The notes under the pieces are model-generated. The model was not told where the DNA came from and did no database searches. It saw nothing but the letters and a program-made list of their open reading frames with translations. Positions 53,152 to 60,979 of a stretch of DNA of 64,000 nt are shown piece by piece. This DNA is from Aeromicrobium duanguangcaii (GTDB lineage: Bacteria; Actinomycetota; Actinomycetes; Propionibacteriales; Nocardioidaceae), in contig NZ_CP101990.1 of the NCBI RefSeq assembly GCF_024508295.1, positions 992,001 to 1,056,000 on the forward strand, in the 5' to 3' direction. The position numbers and the translations under genes are program-made. Numbering within the stretch: the stretch's first letter is position 1; the number at the start of each line of letters is the position of its first letter.

Positions 53152-54025
53152 GCGCGTGTCGCGGATGTCGAGCCGCGACTCCGGCCGGAGGCGCCGAGCG
53201 GTCAGCGGTCTGTTCCCGGTCTGGGCCTGGGGGTTCCTGGCGGCGGTGGTGTCGGGGTTGCTGCCGTCGGTGCCCTACGCCGTCGCGGGACCGTTCACCC
53301 TGCTGTTCTTCGCGTTGGCGCTCGTGCGGCCGCCCCATCAGGACGATCGCGACCCGGTGCACGTCGCCAGTCCGGTGCGAGGCCGGTGGACCGTCGTGCA
53401 CAGCCCCGCCAGCGCCGTGCCCAGCCACGGCGTCCGCGCCTACGGGCAGTCGCACGCCGTCGACATCATCCATCCCCGACCCGAAGGCACGAAGCCGTCG
53501 TACCCGCTGCTCGGCGGCTTCGAGCGACCCGAGCGGTTCAGCTCGTTCGGCGAGCCGATCCTGGCGGTCGCCGACGGCACGGTGGTGCGGGTGCTCGACG
53601 GCCGGCGCGACCATCTCTCTCGCACCTCGTGGCTGGCGTTCGCGTACATGATGGTGATCGACGGCGTCCGAGACCTGGGCGGCCCCGGCGCCGTCATCGG
53701 CAACCACGTCGTGATCGACCACGGCGATGGCGTCCACTCGCTCTACGCCCACGTCCGACGCGGCACCGCGGCCGTCGGGGTGGGGGACCAGGTGGCGGCC
53801 GGCGAAGTGGTCGGGACGGTCGGCAACTCCGGCAACACGTCGGAGCCGCACCTGCACTTCCAGCTCATGGATCGGGCGCAGCCGCTGCGGGCGGCCGGAC
53901 TGCCGATGCGGTTCGACGGGCTCACCCAGACGCCCGGGGCGGTTGATCACGGCTGGGACAAGAAGCCACCCGCGACCGACATCGAGCCGGGCCTGCCGGC
54001 GAACTTCCAGGTCTTCGAGGCCTGA
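53141..54025 (+). CDS. M23 (LytM) family metallopeptidase, membrane-anchored
   Basis: A 294-residue protein. A basic N-terminus is followed by one or two hydrophobic segments (about 24-62), which anchor a C-terminal LytM domain. The zinc ligands are H105 and D108 in Q-S-H-A-V-D, with the final H-L-H-F near 247-250; the catalytic His is in Y-A-H-V. It probably cleaves cell-wall peptides. GTG 53141 overlaps the helicase gene by 11 nt; a later ATG at 53165 is possible. Confidence 0.82.
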   Translation: MSAERVSRMSSRDSGRRRRAVSGLFPVWAWGFLAAVVSGLLPSVPYAVAGPFTLLFFALALVRPPHQDDRDPVHVASPVRGRWTVVHSPASAVPSHGVRAYGQSHAVDIIHPRPEGTKPSYPLLGGFERPERFSSFGEPILAVADGTVVRVLDGRRDHLSRTSWLAFAYMMVIDGVRDLGGPGAVIGNHVVIDHGDGVHSLYAHVRRGTAAVGVGDQVAAGEVVGTVGNSGNTSEPHLHFQLMDRAQPLRAAGLPMRFDGLTQTPGAVDHGWDKKPPATDIEPGLPANFQVFEA

Positions 54026-54050
54026 TCGAGCGACGTGACAGACTCGGCCC

Positions 54051-55175
54051 ATGCCTGCGCTGCGTGACGTGATCGCCGTCCTCGACGGCCTCTACGACCC
54101 CCGATGGGCCGATGACTGGGACGCCGTCGGCACCGTCGCCGGAGACCCCGACGCGGAGGTCACCTCGATCCTGTTCGCCGTCGACCCGGTCCAGGCGGTC
54201 GTCGACGAGGCGGTCGAGCGCGGCGCCCAGCTGGTGGTCACGCACCACCCGCTCTACCTCAAGGGAACGACGTCCGTCGCCGCGACGACCCCGAAGGGGC
54301 GTGTCATCCACACCCTGATCTCCCACGGGATCGGGCTGCACACGTGCCACACCAACGCCGACTGCGCTCCGCTGGGCGTCAGCGAGTCGATGGCGTTCGC
54401 TCTGGGACTGACGGATGTGCGCCCTCTCGAGACCGACGCGCAGGCGCCGCTGGACAAGTGGGTCGTCTTCGTCCCGCGCGCCGACGCAGACCGCGTGGTC
54501 GCCGCGATGCACGACGCCGGCGCGGGACGGATTGGCGACTACGACCAGGCCCAGTTCCGTAGCGACGGGCGCGGCTCGTTCCGCCCGCTGGACGGCGCCG
54601 CTCCCGCGATCGGATCGGTCGGCGAGGTCGAGTGGGTCGACGAGACCCGCCTCGAGCTCGTGGCCGACGGGTCTGTCCGCGAGCAGGTCCGTGCCGCGCT
54701 GCTGGCGGCGCACCCCTACGAGGAGGTGGCCTACGATCTGTGGCCGCTGGCCGCCCGGCCGAGCGAGCGCGGGACGGGCCGCATCGGTCGTCTCGCCGAG
54801 CCCATGACCCTGGGCGCGTTCGCCGAGCACGTCCGATCGGCGCTGCCGTCGCACGCCGGCGCCACCCGCATCGCCGGCGACCTCGACCGGACCGTCGAGA
54901 CAGTCGCGCTGTGCGGGGGATCGGGCGACTTCCTGCTCGGCACCGCCGGCGCGGCAGGCGCCGACGTCTACGTCACCTCCGACCTGCGCCACCATCCGGT
55001 CAGCGAGCACCTCGAGCGGCCGGGCGCCTGTGCCGTCGTCGACGTGCCGCACTGGGCCGCCGAGTGGACCTGGCTGCCGACCGTGGCGGCGGCGGTCCGT
55101 GAGGCCTTGGGCGATACGGTGAAGACCCACGTCTCCACGATCGTCACCGATCCGTGGAGCCGGACGCTGTCATGA
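54051..55175 (+). CDS. Nif3-like dinuclear metal centre protein (GTP cyclohydrolase 1 type 2 homologue)
   Basis: A 374-residue protein of the Nif3/YbgI family. The metal-binding residues are V-V-T-H-H-P-L (about 62-68), T-C-H-T-N-A-D (about 100-106) and the C-terminal D-L-R-H-H. A regulatory PII-like insert lies about 140-225, as in long bacterial members. Biochemical function is not settled; some members hydrolyse GTP or act in metal handling. A CAGACT box lies 6 nt before the ATG. The zinc-ribbon gene follows after 10 nt, a pairing common in actinobacteria. Confidence 0.88.
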   Translation: MPALRDVIAVLDGLYDPRWADDWDAVGTVAGDPDAEVTSILFAVDPVQAVVDEAVERGAQLVVTHHPLYLKGTTSVAATTPKGRVIHTLISHGIGLHTCHTNADCAPLGVSESMAFALGLTDVRPLETDAQAPLDKWVVFVPRADADRVVAAMHDAGAGRIGDYDQAQFRSDGRGSFRPLDGAAPAIGSVGEVEWVDETRLELVADGSVREQVRAALLAAHPYEEVAYDLWPLAARPSERGTGRIGRLAEPMTLGAFAEHVRSALPSHAGATRIAGDLDRTVETVALCGGSGDFLLGTAGAAGADVYVTSDLRHHPVSEHLERPGACAVVDVPHWAAEWTWLPTVAAAVREALGDTVKTHVSTIVTDPWSRTLS

Positions 55176-55185
55176 GGAGTTGCAC

Positions 55186-55929
55186 GTGAAGGCTGAACCG
55201 GTCGCCCAGCAGGCACTGTTGGACCTGCAGGGCAAGGACTCGGCGCTGGCGCAGTTGACCCACCGCCGCAAGTCCCTGCCCGAGCACGCCGAGATCGCCG
55301 CGGCCGACGGTCGGATCCGCGAGCTCGACGCCCGCCGCATCGAGGTCCAGACCCGCGTCTCGGACCTCACGCGCGCCGCGGCGAAGGCCGATACCGAGGT
55401 CGAGCTGGTCAAGACCCGTCGCACGCGCGACGAGGACCGGCTCTCGTCCGGGGCCATCACGAACCCCAAGGACCTGTCCAGCCTCCAGAGCGAGCTCGAG
55501 GCCCTCGCGCGGCGCATCGCCACGCTCGAGGACGAGGAGCTCGAGATCATGGAGCAGCTCGAGACCGCCCAGGCCGAGCTGTCCGAGGCCGAGGCCGCGC
55601 TCGCACAGGAGAACGCCACCCGTGAGGTCCTCGTCGCCGCGCGCGACGAGAAGGTCGCCACGTTCGACGCCGAGGCCGCTCAGCTCGTCGCGGCGCGCAA
55701 GCTCGTGCTGCCGCGTGTGCCCGCCGACCTGCTGGCGCTCTACGAGAAGGTCGCCGGGAGCCACAGCGGGCTGGGCGCGGCCGAGCTGCGCGCACGCCGC
55801 TGCACCGGCTGCCACATCGAGATCAACGGGGCCGATCTGCGCGAGCTCGCCGCCGAGCCCGCCGACACGGTCCTGCGGTGCCCGGAGTGCAGCCGCATCC
55901 TGGTGCGCACGCCCGAGTCCGGCGTCTGA
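55186..55929 (+). CDS. Coiled-coil protein with C4 zinc ribbon
   Basis: A 247-residue protein. Residues about 20-190 are long Glu/Ala/Leu-rich heptads, a likely antiparallel coiled coil. The C-terminus is a zinc ribbon with C-T-G-C and C-P-E-C pairs (about 206-240). The family lies between Nif3 and RNase H genes in most actinobacteria and is thought to bind nucleic acid, without proof. GTG 55186 has GAGGAG 6 nt upstream; the TTG two codons earlier is unlikely. Confidence 0.87.
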   Translation: MKAEPVAQQALLDLQGKDSALAQLTHRRKSLPEHAEIAAADGRIRELDARRIEVQTRVSDLTRAAAKADTEVELVKTRRTRDEDRLSSGAITNPKDLSSLQSELEALARRIATLEDEELEIMEQLETAQAELSEAEAALAQENATREVLVAARDEKVATFDAEAAQLVAARKLVLPRVPADLLALYEKVAGSHSGLGAAELRARRCTGCHIEINGADLRELAAEPADTVLRCPECSRILVRTPESGV

Positions 55930-57101
55930 TGGGTTGGACCGCCGAGGCTGACGGAGGATCTCGCGGCAACCCCGGTCCGGCCTCGTACGGCGCCGCGCTG
56001 CTGCGCGACGGCGTGCTGGTGGCCGACCGCGGCGAGACCATCGGTCGCGCCACGAACAACGTCGCCGAGTACCGCGGCCTGATCGCCGCGCTGGAGCTGG
56101 CCCGCGAGCACGCGCCCGGCGAGCCGCTCGAGATGCGCATGGACTCCAAGCTGGTCATCGAGCAGATGGCGGGCCGCTGGAAGATCAAGCACCCGGACAT
56201 GATTCCGCTGGCCGCGCGCGCCCGCGAGATCGTCCGCGATCTCGGGCGGGTCACCTGGACGTGGGTGCCCCGCGCCCAGAACGCCCGCGCCGACGCCCTG
56301 GCCAACGCCGCGCTCGACGAGCAGAAGGCCGGTCGCCCGGGCCTCGTCTCGTCGTTCGACGCGACCGGTCCGGTGCAGCTGGCCGACGAGCCGCCGGAGC
56401 CGCCGTCGCTGTTCACCGAGCCGCGCGCCGACGCGCCCGTCGAGGCGCAGGGCAAGAACCCACTGGTGGGCTGGCGCGGCTCGCTGCACGGCGATCCCAC
56501 CACCGTCATCCTGCTGCGGCACGGCGTCACCGCCCACACGCAGCGCAAGCTGTTCAGCGGCACCGGGGGAGAGGACCCGCCCCTGGTCGACGAGGGCGTC
56601 CAGCAGGCGCGTCGTGCGGCGGACTGGATCGCCGCGCACGGCGGAGCCGACGCGATCGTCGCCTCGCCGTTGCTGCGCACCCGTCAGACGGCCGGCGCCG
56701 TGGCCGATCGGCTGCGCCTGCCCGTCAAGATCGAAGAGGGCTTCGCCGAGGCCGGCTTCGGCGACTGGGACGGCTTCTCGTTCGCCGAGATCATGAAGCG
56801 CTGGCCCGCCGACCTGGACGCCTGGCTGTCGTCGACGGCCGTCCCGCCGCCCGGCGGCGAGTCCTTCGACGCCGTGGCCAAGCGAGTCGAGGCGGCACGC
56901 GACCGGCTGCTGAAGACCCACAGCGGCCGGACGGTCGTCGTGGTCAGCCACGTGACGCCGATCAAGCTCATGGTGCGGCTCGCGCTCGGCGCCGACATGA
57001 ACGTCATCCACCGGATGGAGCTGTCGCCGGCCTCGATCACGACGATCGCGTGGTGGCCCGACGGCACCCCGAGCCTGCGCAACTTCTCCGTCATTCCCTG
57101 A
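55929..57101 (+). CDS. Bifunctional RNase HI / histidine phosphatase
   Basis: A 390-residue fusion. The N-terminal RNase H-like domain (about 1-135) has D-G-G-S-R-G-N-P-G-P, the E in N-V-A-E-Y-R-G, the D in M-D-S-K and the final D in N-A-R-A-D-A. After a linker, the C-terminal phosphoglycerate-mutase-like phosphatase (about 195-390) has L-L-R-H-G-V-T (catalytic His about 202), S-P-L-L-R-T-R-Q-T and V-S-H-V-T-P. The mycobacterial homologue Rv2228c also combines RNase H with alpha-ribazole phosphatase activity. It begins in the stop codon of the zinc-ribbon gene. Confidence 0.93.
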   Translation: MGWTAEADGGSRGNPGPASYGAALLRDGVLVADRGETIGRATNNVAEYRGLIAALELAREHAPGEPLEMRMDSKLVIEQMAGRWKIKHPDMIPLAARAREIVRDLGRVTWTWVPRAQNARADALANAALDEQKAGRPGLVSSFDATGPVQLADEPPEPPSLFTEPRADAPVEAQGKNPLVGWRGSLHGDPTTVILLRHGVTAHTQRKLFSGTGGEDPPLVDEGVQQARRAADWIAAHGGADAIVASPLLRTRQTAGAVADRLRLPVKIEEGFAEAGFGDWDGFSFAEIMKRWPADLDAWLSSTAVPPPGGESFDAVAKRVEAARDRLLKTHSGRTVVVVSHVTPIKLMVRLALGADMNVIHRMELSPASITTIAWWPDGTPSLRNFSVIP

Positions 57102-57133
57102 GCTCGAGAGCTCAGCTCACCCCACCCCACCCA

Positions 57134-57202
57134 CCCCCACATTTGGAACTGGATCCACCTCAATCGGACCGTTTGACGTGGATCCGATTCCAAAAGTGGG
57201 GG
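57134..57202. repeat. Intergenic palindrome of related architecture, different sequence
   Basis: Outer arms 57134-57148 and 57188-57202 match at 14 of 15 bases, and inner arms GGATCCAC (57151-57158) and GTGGATCC (57178-57185) are perfect. As with copies 1 and 2 it sits between convergent genes, with an outer and an inner pair, but it shares only ATTTGG-like bases with the others. Confidence 0.75.
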
Positions 57203-57243
57203 GCTGGGCTGGGCGGGGCGGACGAGGAGTCGGGTCGGGCGCT

Positions 57244-57987
57244 TCAGCGCAGGACGACGTCCAGCCGCGCGGGGCCCGAGGCCTCGACGGTCCAGCCGAG
57301 GTCGCGCAGGGCGTCGGCGAGCGACTCCGCGTCCTTCGCCTCGACGCCCTCGGTGAGCAGCCGGCGCACGATGCGCCCCTTCGTGGCCTTGTTGCTGTGG
57401 CTCACGATCGAGCGCTTGCCGTCCTTCTCGGTCAACACGCGCATCGTCACCGATCCGGCGGGCGCCTGACCGAGCGCGACGTAGGTCCCCGACCGCAGGT
57501 CCAGGACCAGCTCGCCGTCGGCCAGATCGACCAGCGCGGCCGGCAGGACCGGCTTCCAGCGCGAGGCGACGGTGCCCAGGCGCGGCAGCGTGACCGAGCC
57601 GCTCATCCGGTAGGCCGGGATGAGGTCGTGGGGACGCACCAGCCCGAACAGCGCCGAGGCGATCGCGAGGCTCGAGCGGCCTCGCTCGCGGGCGTCCTCG
57701 TCGAGTCCGGACCAGTCCAGCTCGCCGTAGAGGACGCCGGTGTAGACCTCGATCGCCGGGGCCGTGGGCTCCTCGCGCAGCCGCGCGTTGCGGACGATGT
57801 CGTCGGCCTGCTGCGGGCCGAGGCCGAGCACCTCGGCGGCGCGCTTGGTCGTGCTGAGCCGCACGAGGGCGTTCAGCAGCTGCTCGCGAGTGCGCGTCAG
57901 CCGGGGCGACGAGAGCGCCGCGAGATCCAGCGGGGGACCGGCCTGCGGTCGGGTCTTGCCTTCGGACGGGGGGAGGACGATCAGCAC
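57244..57987 (-). CDS. yaaA: Peroxide stress protein YaaA (DUF328)
   Basis: A 247-residue protein of the YaaA family. It starts L-I-V-L-P-P-S-E-G-K-T (about 2-12), has the conserved Y-T-G-V-L-Y-G-E-L-D (about 81-90) and V-S-H-S-N-K-A-T-K-G-R near 190. In E. coli YaaA lowers free iron during peroxide stress and binds DNA. GTG 57987 is chosen because a TAAAGT box lies 7 nt upstream. The gene is next to a manganese-responsive exporter gene, which fits a metal/oxidative-stress theme. Confidence 0.9.
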   Translation of the reverse strand: MLIVLPPSEGKTRPQAGPPLDLAALSSPRLTRTREQLLNALVRLSTTKRAAEVLGLGPQQADDIVRNARLREEPTAPAIEVYTGVLYGELDWSGLDEDARERGRSSLAIASALFGLVRPHDLIPAYRMSGSVTLPRLGTVASRWKPVLPAALVDLADGELVLDLRSGTYVALGQAPAGSVTMRVLTEKDGKRSIVSHSNKATKGRIVRRLLTEGVEAKDAESLADALRDLGWTVEASGPARLDVVLR

Positions 57988-57994
57988 GTCGGCG

Positions 57995-58000
57995 ACTTTA
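57995..58000 (-). promoter_or_regulatory. -10 box, leaderless start of yaaA
   Basis: TAAAGT on the minus strand, 7 nt before GTG 57987. It lies just upstream of the stop codon of the GDT1-family gene on the same strand. Confidence 0.5.
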
Positions 58001-58002
58001 TG

Positions 58003-58563
58003 TCAGCCGAGCAGGAGCCAGATGCCGAGGGCCGCGAACAGGACGGCCGCGACGGCGTGCACGGCCCGGACCGGCAGGACCTTGAGGATCTGCTTGCCCA
58101 GCAGGACCGCCAGGATGATCGACAGCAGCATGCCCGCGGTGCTGCCGATCCAGACCCAGACCCACGAGTACTGGGTGGCCAGGGTCATGGTGGCGAACAT
58201 CGTCTTGTCGCCGAGCTCGGCCAGCGTGAAGGCCAGGCCGACCGTGATGAGGGCACGCCGGCTGTGCGGGACGACGGCGATCTCCTCCTCGTCCTCGCTC
58301 CCGCGCAGCGACCACGCCGTGATCGCGGCGAACACGAGGAACACGACACCGGCGACGATCTGCAGGACGTGCTCGGGGATGAAGGAGCCCAGCGCCTCGC
58401 CGACCAGCGCCGAGGCGAGGTTGATGATCGCGCAGGCGATGCCCATGCCGAGGATCACGGTGCGCGCGCGAAAGCGGGTCGCGAAGGTCATCGCCATCAG
58501 CTGGCTCTTGTCACCCAGCTCGGCGACGAACACCAGCGCTGCCGCGATGAAGACGGCTTCCAT
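58003..58563 (-). CDS. TMEM165/GDT1 family manganese exporter
   Basis: A 186-residue membrane protein with six hydrophobic helices in two homologous halves. Each half has the family motif: A-E-L-G-D-K-S-Q (about 14-21) and A-E-L-G-D-K-T-M (about 115-122). These motifs bind and carry Mn2+ or Ca2+. An acidic cytoplasmic loop D-E-E-E lies between the halves. Upstream lies a yybP-ykoY-type manganese riboswitch, which strongly supports Mn2+ export. The start codon follows the riboswitch terminator by one base; the GAGGAG in its 3' arm is the likely ribosome-binding site. Confidence 0.92.
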   Translation of the reverse strand: MEAVFIAAALVFVAELGDKSQLMAMTFATRFRARTVILGMGIACAIINLASALVGEALGSFIPEHVLQIVAGVVFLVFAAITAWSLRGSEDEEEIAVVPHSRRALITVGLAFTLAELGDKTMFATMTLATQYSWVWVWIGSTAGMLLSIILAVLLGKQILKVLPVRAVHAVAAVLFAALGIWLLLG

Positions 58564-58564
58564 C

Positions 58565-58594
58565 AAAAAACTCCTCGTCCACCCGGACGAGGAG
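58565..58594 (-). terminator. Riboswitch expression platform: terminator/SD-sequestering hairpin
   Basis: On the minus strand a perfect 10-bp stem (58585-58594 with 58571-58580) with a 4-nt loop is followed by six T, and the ATG follows immediately. The 3' arm ends in GAGGAG at ribosome-binding distance, so this one hairpin can both stop transcription and hide the Shine-Dalgarno sequence. Confidence 0.8.
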
Positions 58595-58736
58595 CCATGT
58601 TTCGCGACGAGCCTCGACCGGGCTCGTCGTACACGAATCCGGCCGAAAGTCTCGTCCGCCAGTTGCCTGGCCCGCTGCACCGGAGACCGAGGCCTCAGTG
58701 TGTCGACACAGCGATTGGGGACTACTCCCTTTCGAT
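58595..58736 (-). ncRNA. Manganese riboswitch (yybP-ykoY type)
   Basis: The leader of the GDT1-family gene holds the two conserved loops of the class: AAGGGAGTAG near 58722-58732 and ACGAGACTTTCGGCC near 58641-58655 on the minus strand. Helices lie between them, and a closing region pairs toward the ends. These loops dock around two metal ions in known structures. The position before an Mn exporter gene matches the class. Exact 5' and 3' limits are approximate. Confidence 0.82.
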
Positions 58737-58742
58737 GCCTCC

Positions 58743-58748
58743 AGCGTA
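58743..58748 (-). promoter_or_regulatory. Putative -10 box of the riboswitch-GDT1 transcript
   Basis: TACGCT on the minus strand lies 6-7 nt upstream of the aptamer 5' end. Confidence 0.5.
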
Positions 58749-58779
58749 CCGGGCCGGGGGAAGGACCGGTGCGTCGGCA

Positions 58780-58785
58780 TAGGAT
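58780..58785 (+). promoter_or_regulatory. Putative -10 box of rnpB
   Basis: TAGGAT ends 6 nt before the predicted 5' base of RNase P RNA (58792). Confidence 0.6.
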
Positions 58786-58791
58786 GGGGGC

Positions 58792-59178
58792 GCGAATGAG
58801 TCGGCCGGGCGGTCGCGGCGTCTTCGGGCGTCGAGGAAAGTCCGGACTCCACAGAGCACGGTGGTGGTTAACAGCCACCCACGGCGACGTGCGGGACAGT
58901 GCCACAGAGAACAGACCGCCAGCGGCCACCTCCGGGTGGTGCGGGTAAGGGTGAAACGGTGAGGTAAGAGCTCACCAGCACGGCGGGTGACCGTCGTGGC
59001 TAGGTAAACCCCACCGGGAGCAAGACCAAGTGAGCCCCGTTCGCGGGGCCGTGCCGCAGGGCTGCTCGTCCGACGTGGCAGGTGGGTCGCACCGAGGTGT
59101 CCAGCAATGGGCATCCCAGATGGATGGCCGCCCCTGCTTCGGCAGGACAGAATCCGGCTTACAGGCCGACTCATTCGC
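58792..59178 (+). ncRNA. rnpB: RNase P RNA (class A)
   Basis: A 387-nt catalytic RNA that matures tRNA 5' ends. P1 forms between 58792-58806 and 59164-59178 over 15 perfect bp. Universally conserved cores are present: GAGGAAAGTCCGGACTCC near 58838-58855, the ACAGAGAACAGA-like segment near 58910, GGTAAGGGTGAAA near 58945, and the ACAGAATCCGGCTTACAG core near 59146-59163. The last 185 bases are repeated in a second partial copy 3.8 kb downstream. Confidence 0.97.
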
Positions 59179-59182
59179 ACCC
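58995..59182 (+). repeat. Direct repeat, left copy (rnpB 3' half)
   Basis: This segment of rnpB and the 4 bases after it recur at 62809-62994 in the same orientation, with about eight differences by eye. The match begins and ends abruptly, marking the boundaries of an insertion or duplication. Confidence 0.85.
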
Positions 59183-59942
59183 TTCGGTTTCCCGGGGCAG
59201 CAGGGCGTCCACGGCGCCACGGGAGTACATGCGCGACGGCGCGAGCGGCCCGAACGCCTCGTGGATCTGCTGCGTGTTGCGCAGGTTGTGGTCCAGCGCG
59301 AGCGGAGCGAGCTGCACCGGCGGTCGACCGAAGCGCGCGAAGATCCGCTGGTACTCGTCCGAGTAGACGCACAGTCCTCCGCGGTCCTCGTCGCGCAGCG
59401 CCGTGAGCACCGGCTGCCACCAGTCGTCAGCGAAGTCCCGCGCCTCGTCCACGATGATCGCGTCGTGCTTCCGCCCATCCGGCAGACCGTCGGCGAGCTC
59501 GGTCATCAGGGCGGGCAGCCGTCGCTCCCAGAAGTCACTGTCGGTGCGATCGCCGTCCGGCGCGCCCCACTGGCGACCGAAGTCGTGGAAGGTGCCGACG
59601 AGTTCGTCGCGCCCGTTGCTCAGTTGCTTGGCCTGCTGCAGGGCGAGGACGGTCTTGCCGCTTCCGGCACCGCCGCGCACCTCGACGCGCGTCAGCAACC
59701 GCGTGACGCCGAGGATGGTCGCCTGCTCCTGCGTCAGCCGGTCGGCTGTCTCCGCGCGCTCGTCGGCCGCGGCGTTCACGTCGAACGAGGTGGGCAGGCG
59801 CCCGGTCAGGATCTCGGCGATGAGGTCCACGTCGTCCTGCGCGCGGCGATGGACGCGCCGTGCTGGGCCCGCCGTGCGTTGTCGACGAGCCGCTCGAGGA
59901 GCCCCGCCTGCTGGGAGCGCGGGCCAACCTGGAGGCCGAGTG
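59171..59942 (-). pseudogene. Decayed UvrD-like helicase copy
   Basis: It matches the helicase at 63020-64000: Walker A G-G-A-G-S-G-K-T, F-G-R-Q-W-G-A-P-D-G-D, V-D-E-A-R-D-F-A-D-D-W-W and L-D-H-N-L-R-N-T are in one frame. It is broken in three ways. About 35 residues are deleted between the Walker A region and the G-T-F-H segment. The protein ends soon after F-G-P-L-A-P-S-R-M, so motifs V and VI are lost. The upstream sequence continues in another frame from about 59840. The DEAQD motif reads DEARD. The stop lies inside the 3' end of rnpB. Confidence 0.8.
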
Positions 59943-60082
59943 AACGCTGTTACGCCCGGGACCAGCACGGTGACGACGAACCCGACGAAACCGTTGATTT
60001 CCCGAAAAAACCGTTGATTTCGTTGGCCCGCACTCGGTAGCGTCACCAGGAATGAGCCGTCGATCCGAGTGGGGGGACCGCC

Positions 60083-60979
60083 GTGGAAGAACCGCTCTCG
60101 TCGCACGGGCTCGAACGAAGGCGCCTGCTGCTCGGCCTCGGCGCCGCCGTGGTGGCGGGCCTGGCGCCGTCGTCGCTCTGGCGGGTGGCGCCCGCCGACG
60201 CCGCGCTGCTCGCCGACCACGTCGCCCCGGGAGGGACGGGGCCGACGTACTGCATGAGCCGGCCGACCTACGACACGATGGCCGGGCTCGCCGCCTGGGT
60301 GCTGCCGGGTGACGACGCCTACTCCGCGACCCAGGGCGTCACCGATCCCCGCCCGGGAGCCGTGGCCGCCGGCGCACCGCAGTTCCTCACCATGGCCTTC
60401 AACCAGGTGCTGCTCGACCCCACGGCGATCACGCTGCTGCTCGACCGGCTCGCCGACCTCTTCCAGCTGGTCGAGCTGCCCGACGACGTCGCCGCCTGCG
60501 AGCGGATCGGCTCGGCGATCGAGCAGGAGGGCGGCGTCCCGCTGGCGCCGGTCATCGTGGCGCTGGTCAACGCCGTGGCCGTCTCGGTCCGCCCGTCGAG
60601 CGCAGCGGGCCCGCACGCGGCGCCGTTCGCCCGCCTCAGCTGGGCCGAGAAGGCCGAGACGTGGCGCCGACTCGAGCAGGACGTCCCCCGGCTGCTCAAG
60701 CCGCGGTACCCCGCCATGGAGGCGCCGGTCGTGGGTCGGCTCCTCGAGCTGAACGAGACGCTCGGCGGGATCATCGAGTACGCGTCCGGCGTGGCGCCGG
60801 TGCTCGCCGGGTTCTTCAGTTACAGCGAGACGCTCGTGTACGACCGTGCCGCCCGGCGGCTGGTGGATCGGCCGATCGGCTGGGACCTGTCGAACCACCT
60901 GCCCGGCCGTCTGTGGCCGGTCGACGGATGGGACGAGTTCCGGGGCTACTACCAGGGGAGGTCGAGCGTCGATGCCTGA
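60083..60979 (+). CDS. Tat-exported small subunit of a GMC dehydrogenase (gluconate 2-dehydrogenase subunit 3-like)
   Basis: A 298-residue protein with a twin-arginine-type N-terminus: E-R-R-R-L-L-L-G-L-G (about 11-20), a hydrophobic run and an A-D-A-A-L cleavage region near 39. The mature part is helical and its position just before a GMC oxidoreductase matches the small subunit that escorts such enzymes out through Tat; actinobacterial versions may be filed as DUF5987. It overlaps the GMC gene by 8 nt. GTG 60083 lacks a clear ribosome-binding site (GGGGGGACC upstream). Confidence 0.75.
   Translation: MEEPLSSHGLERRRLLLGLGAAVVAGLAPSSLWRVAPADAALLADHVAPGGTGPTYCMSRPTYDTMAGLAAWVLPGDDAYSATQGVTDPRPGAVAAGAPQFLTMAFNQVLLDPTAITLLLDRLADLFQLVELPDDVAACERIGSAIEQEGGVPLAPVIVALVNAVAVSVRPSSAAGPHAAPFARLSWAEKAETWRRLEQDVPRLLKPRYPAMEAPVVGRLLELNETLGGIIEYASGVAPVLAGFFSYSETLVYDRAARRLVDRPIGWDLSNHLPGRLWPVDGWDEFRGYYQGRSSVDA

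Noticed and set aside
53141-54025. A natural-competence locus (TfoX domain, ComF-like domain, M23 peptidase)
   Set aside because: No ComEA, ComEC, DprA or pilus genes occur nearby, so the grouping is only suggestive and is not called as a system.
57178-58782. Plus-strand open frame of 534 codons across yaaA, the GDT1 gene and the riboswitch
   Set aside because: Gln/Asp/Arg-rich shadow translation; both genes beneath it are clear on the minus strand.
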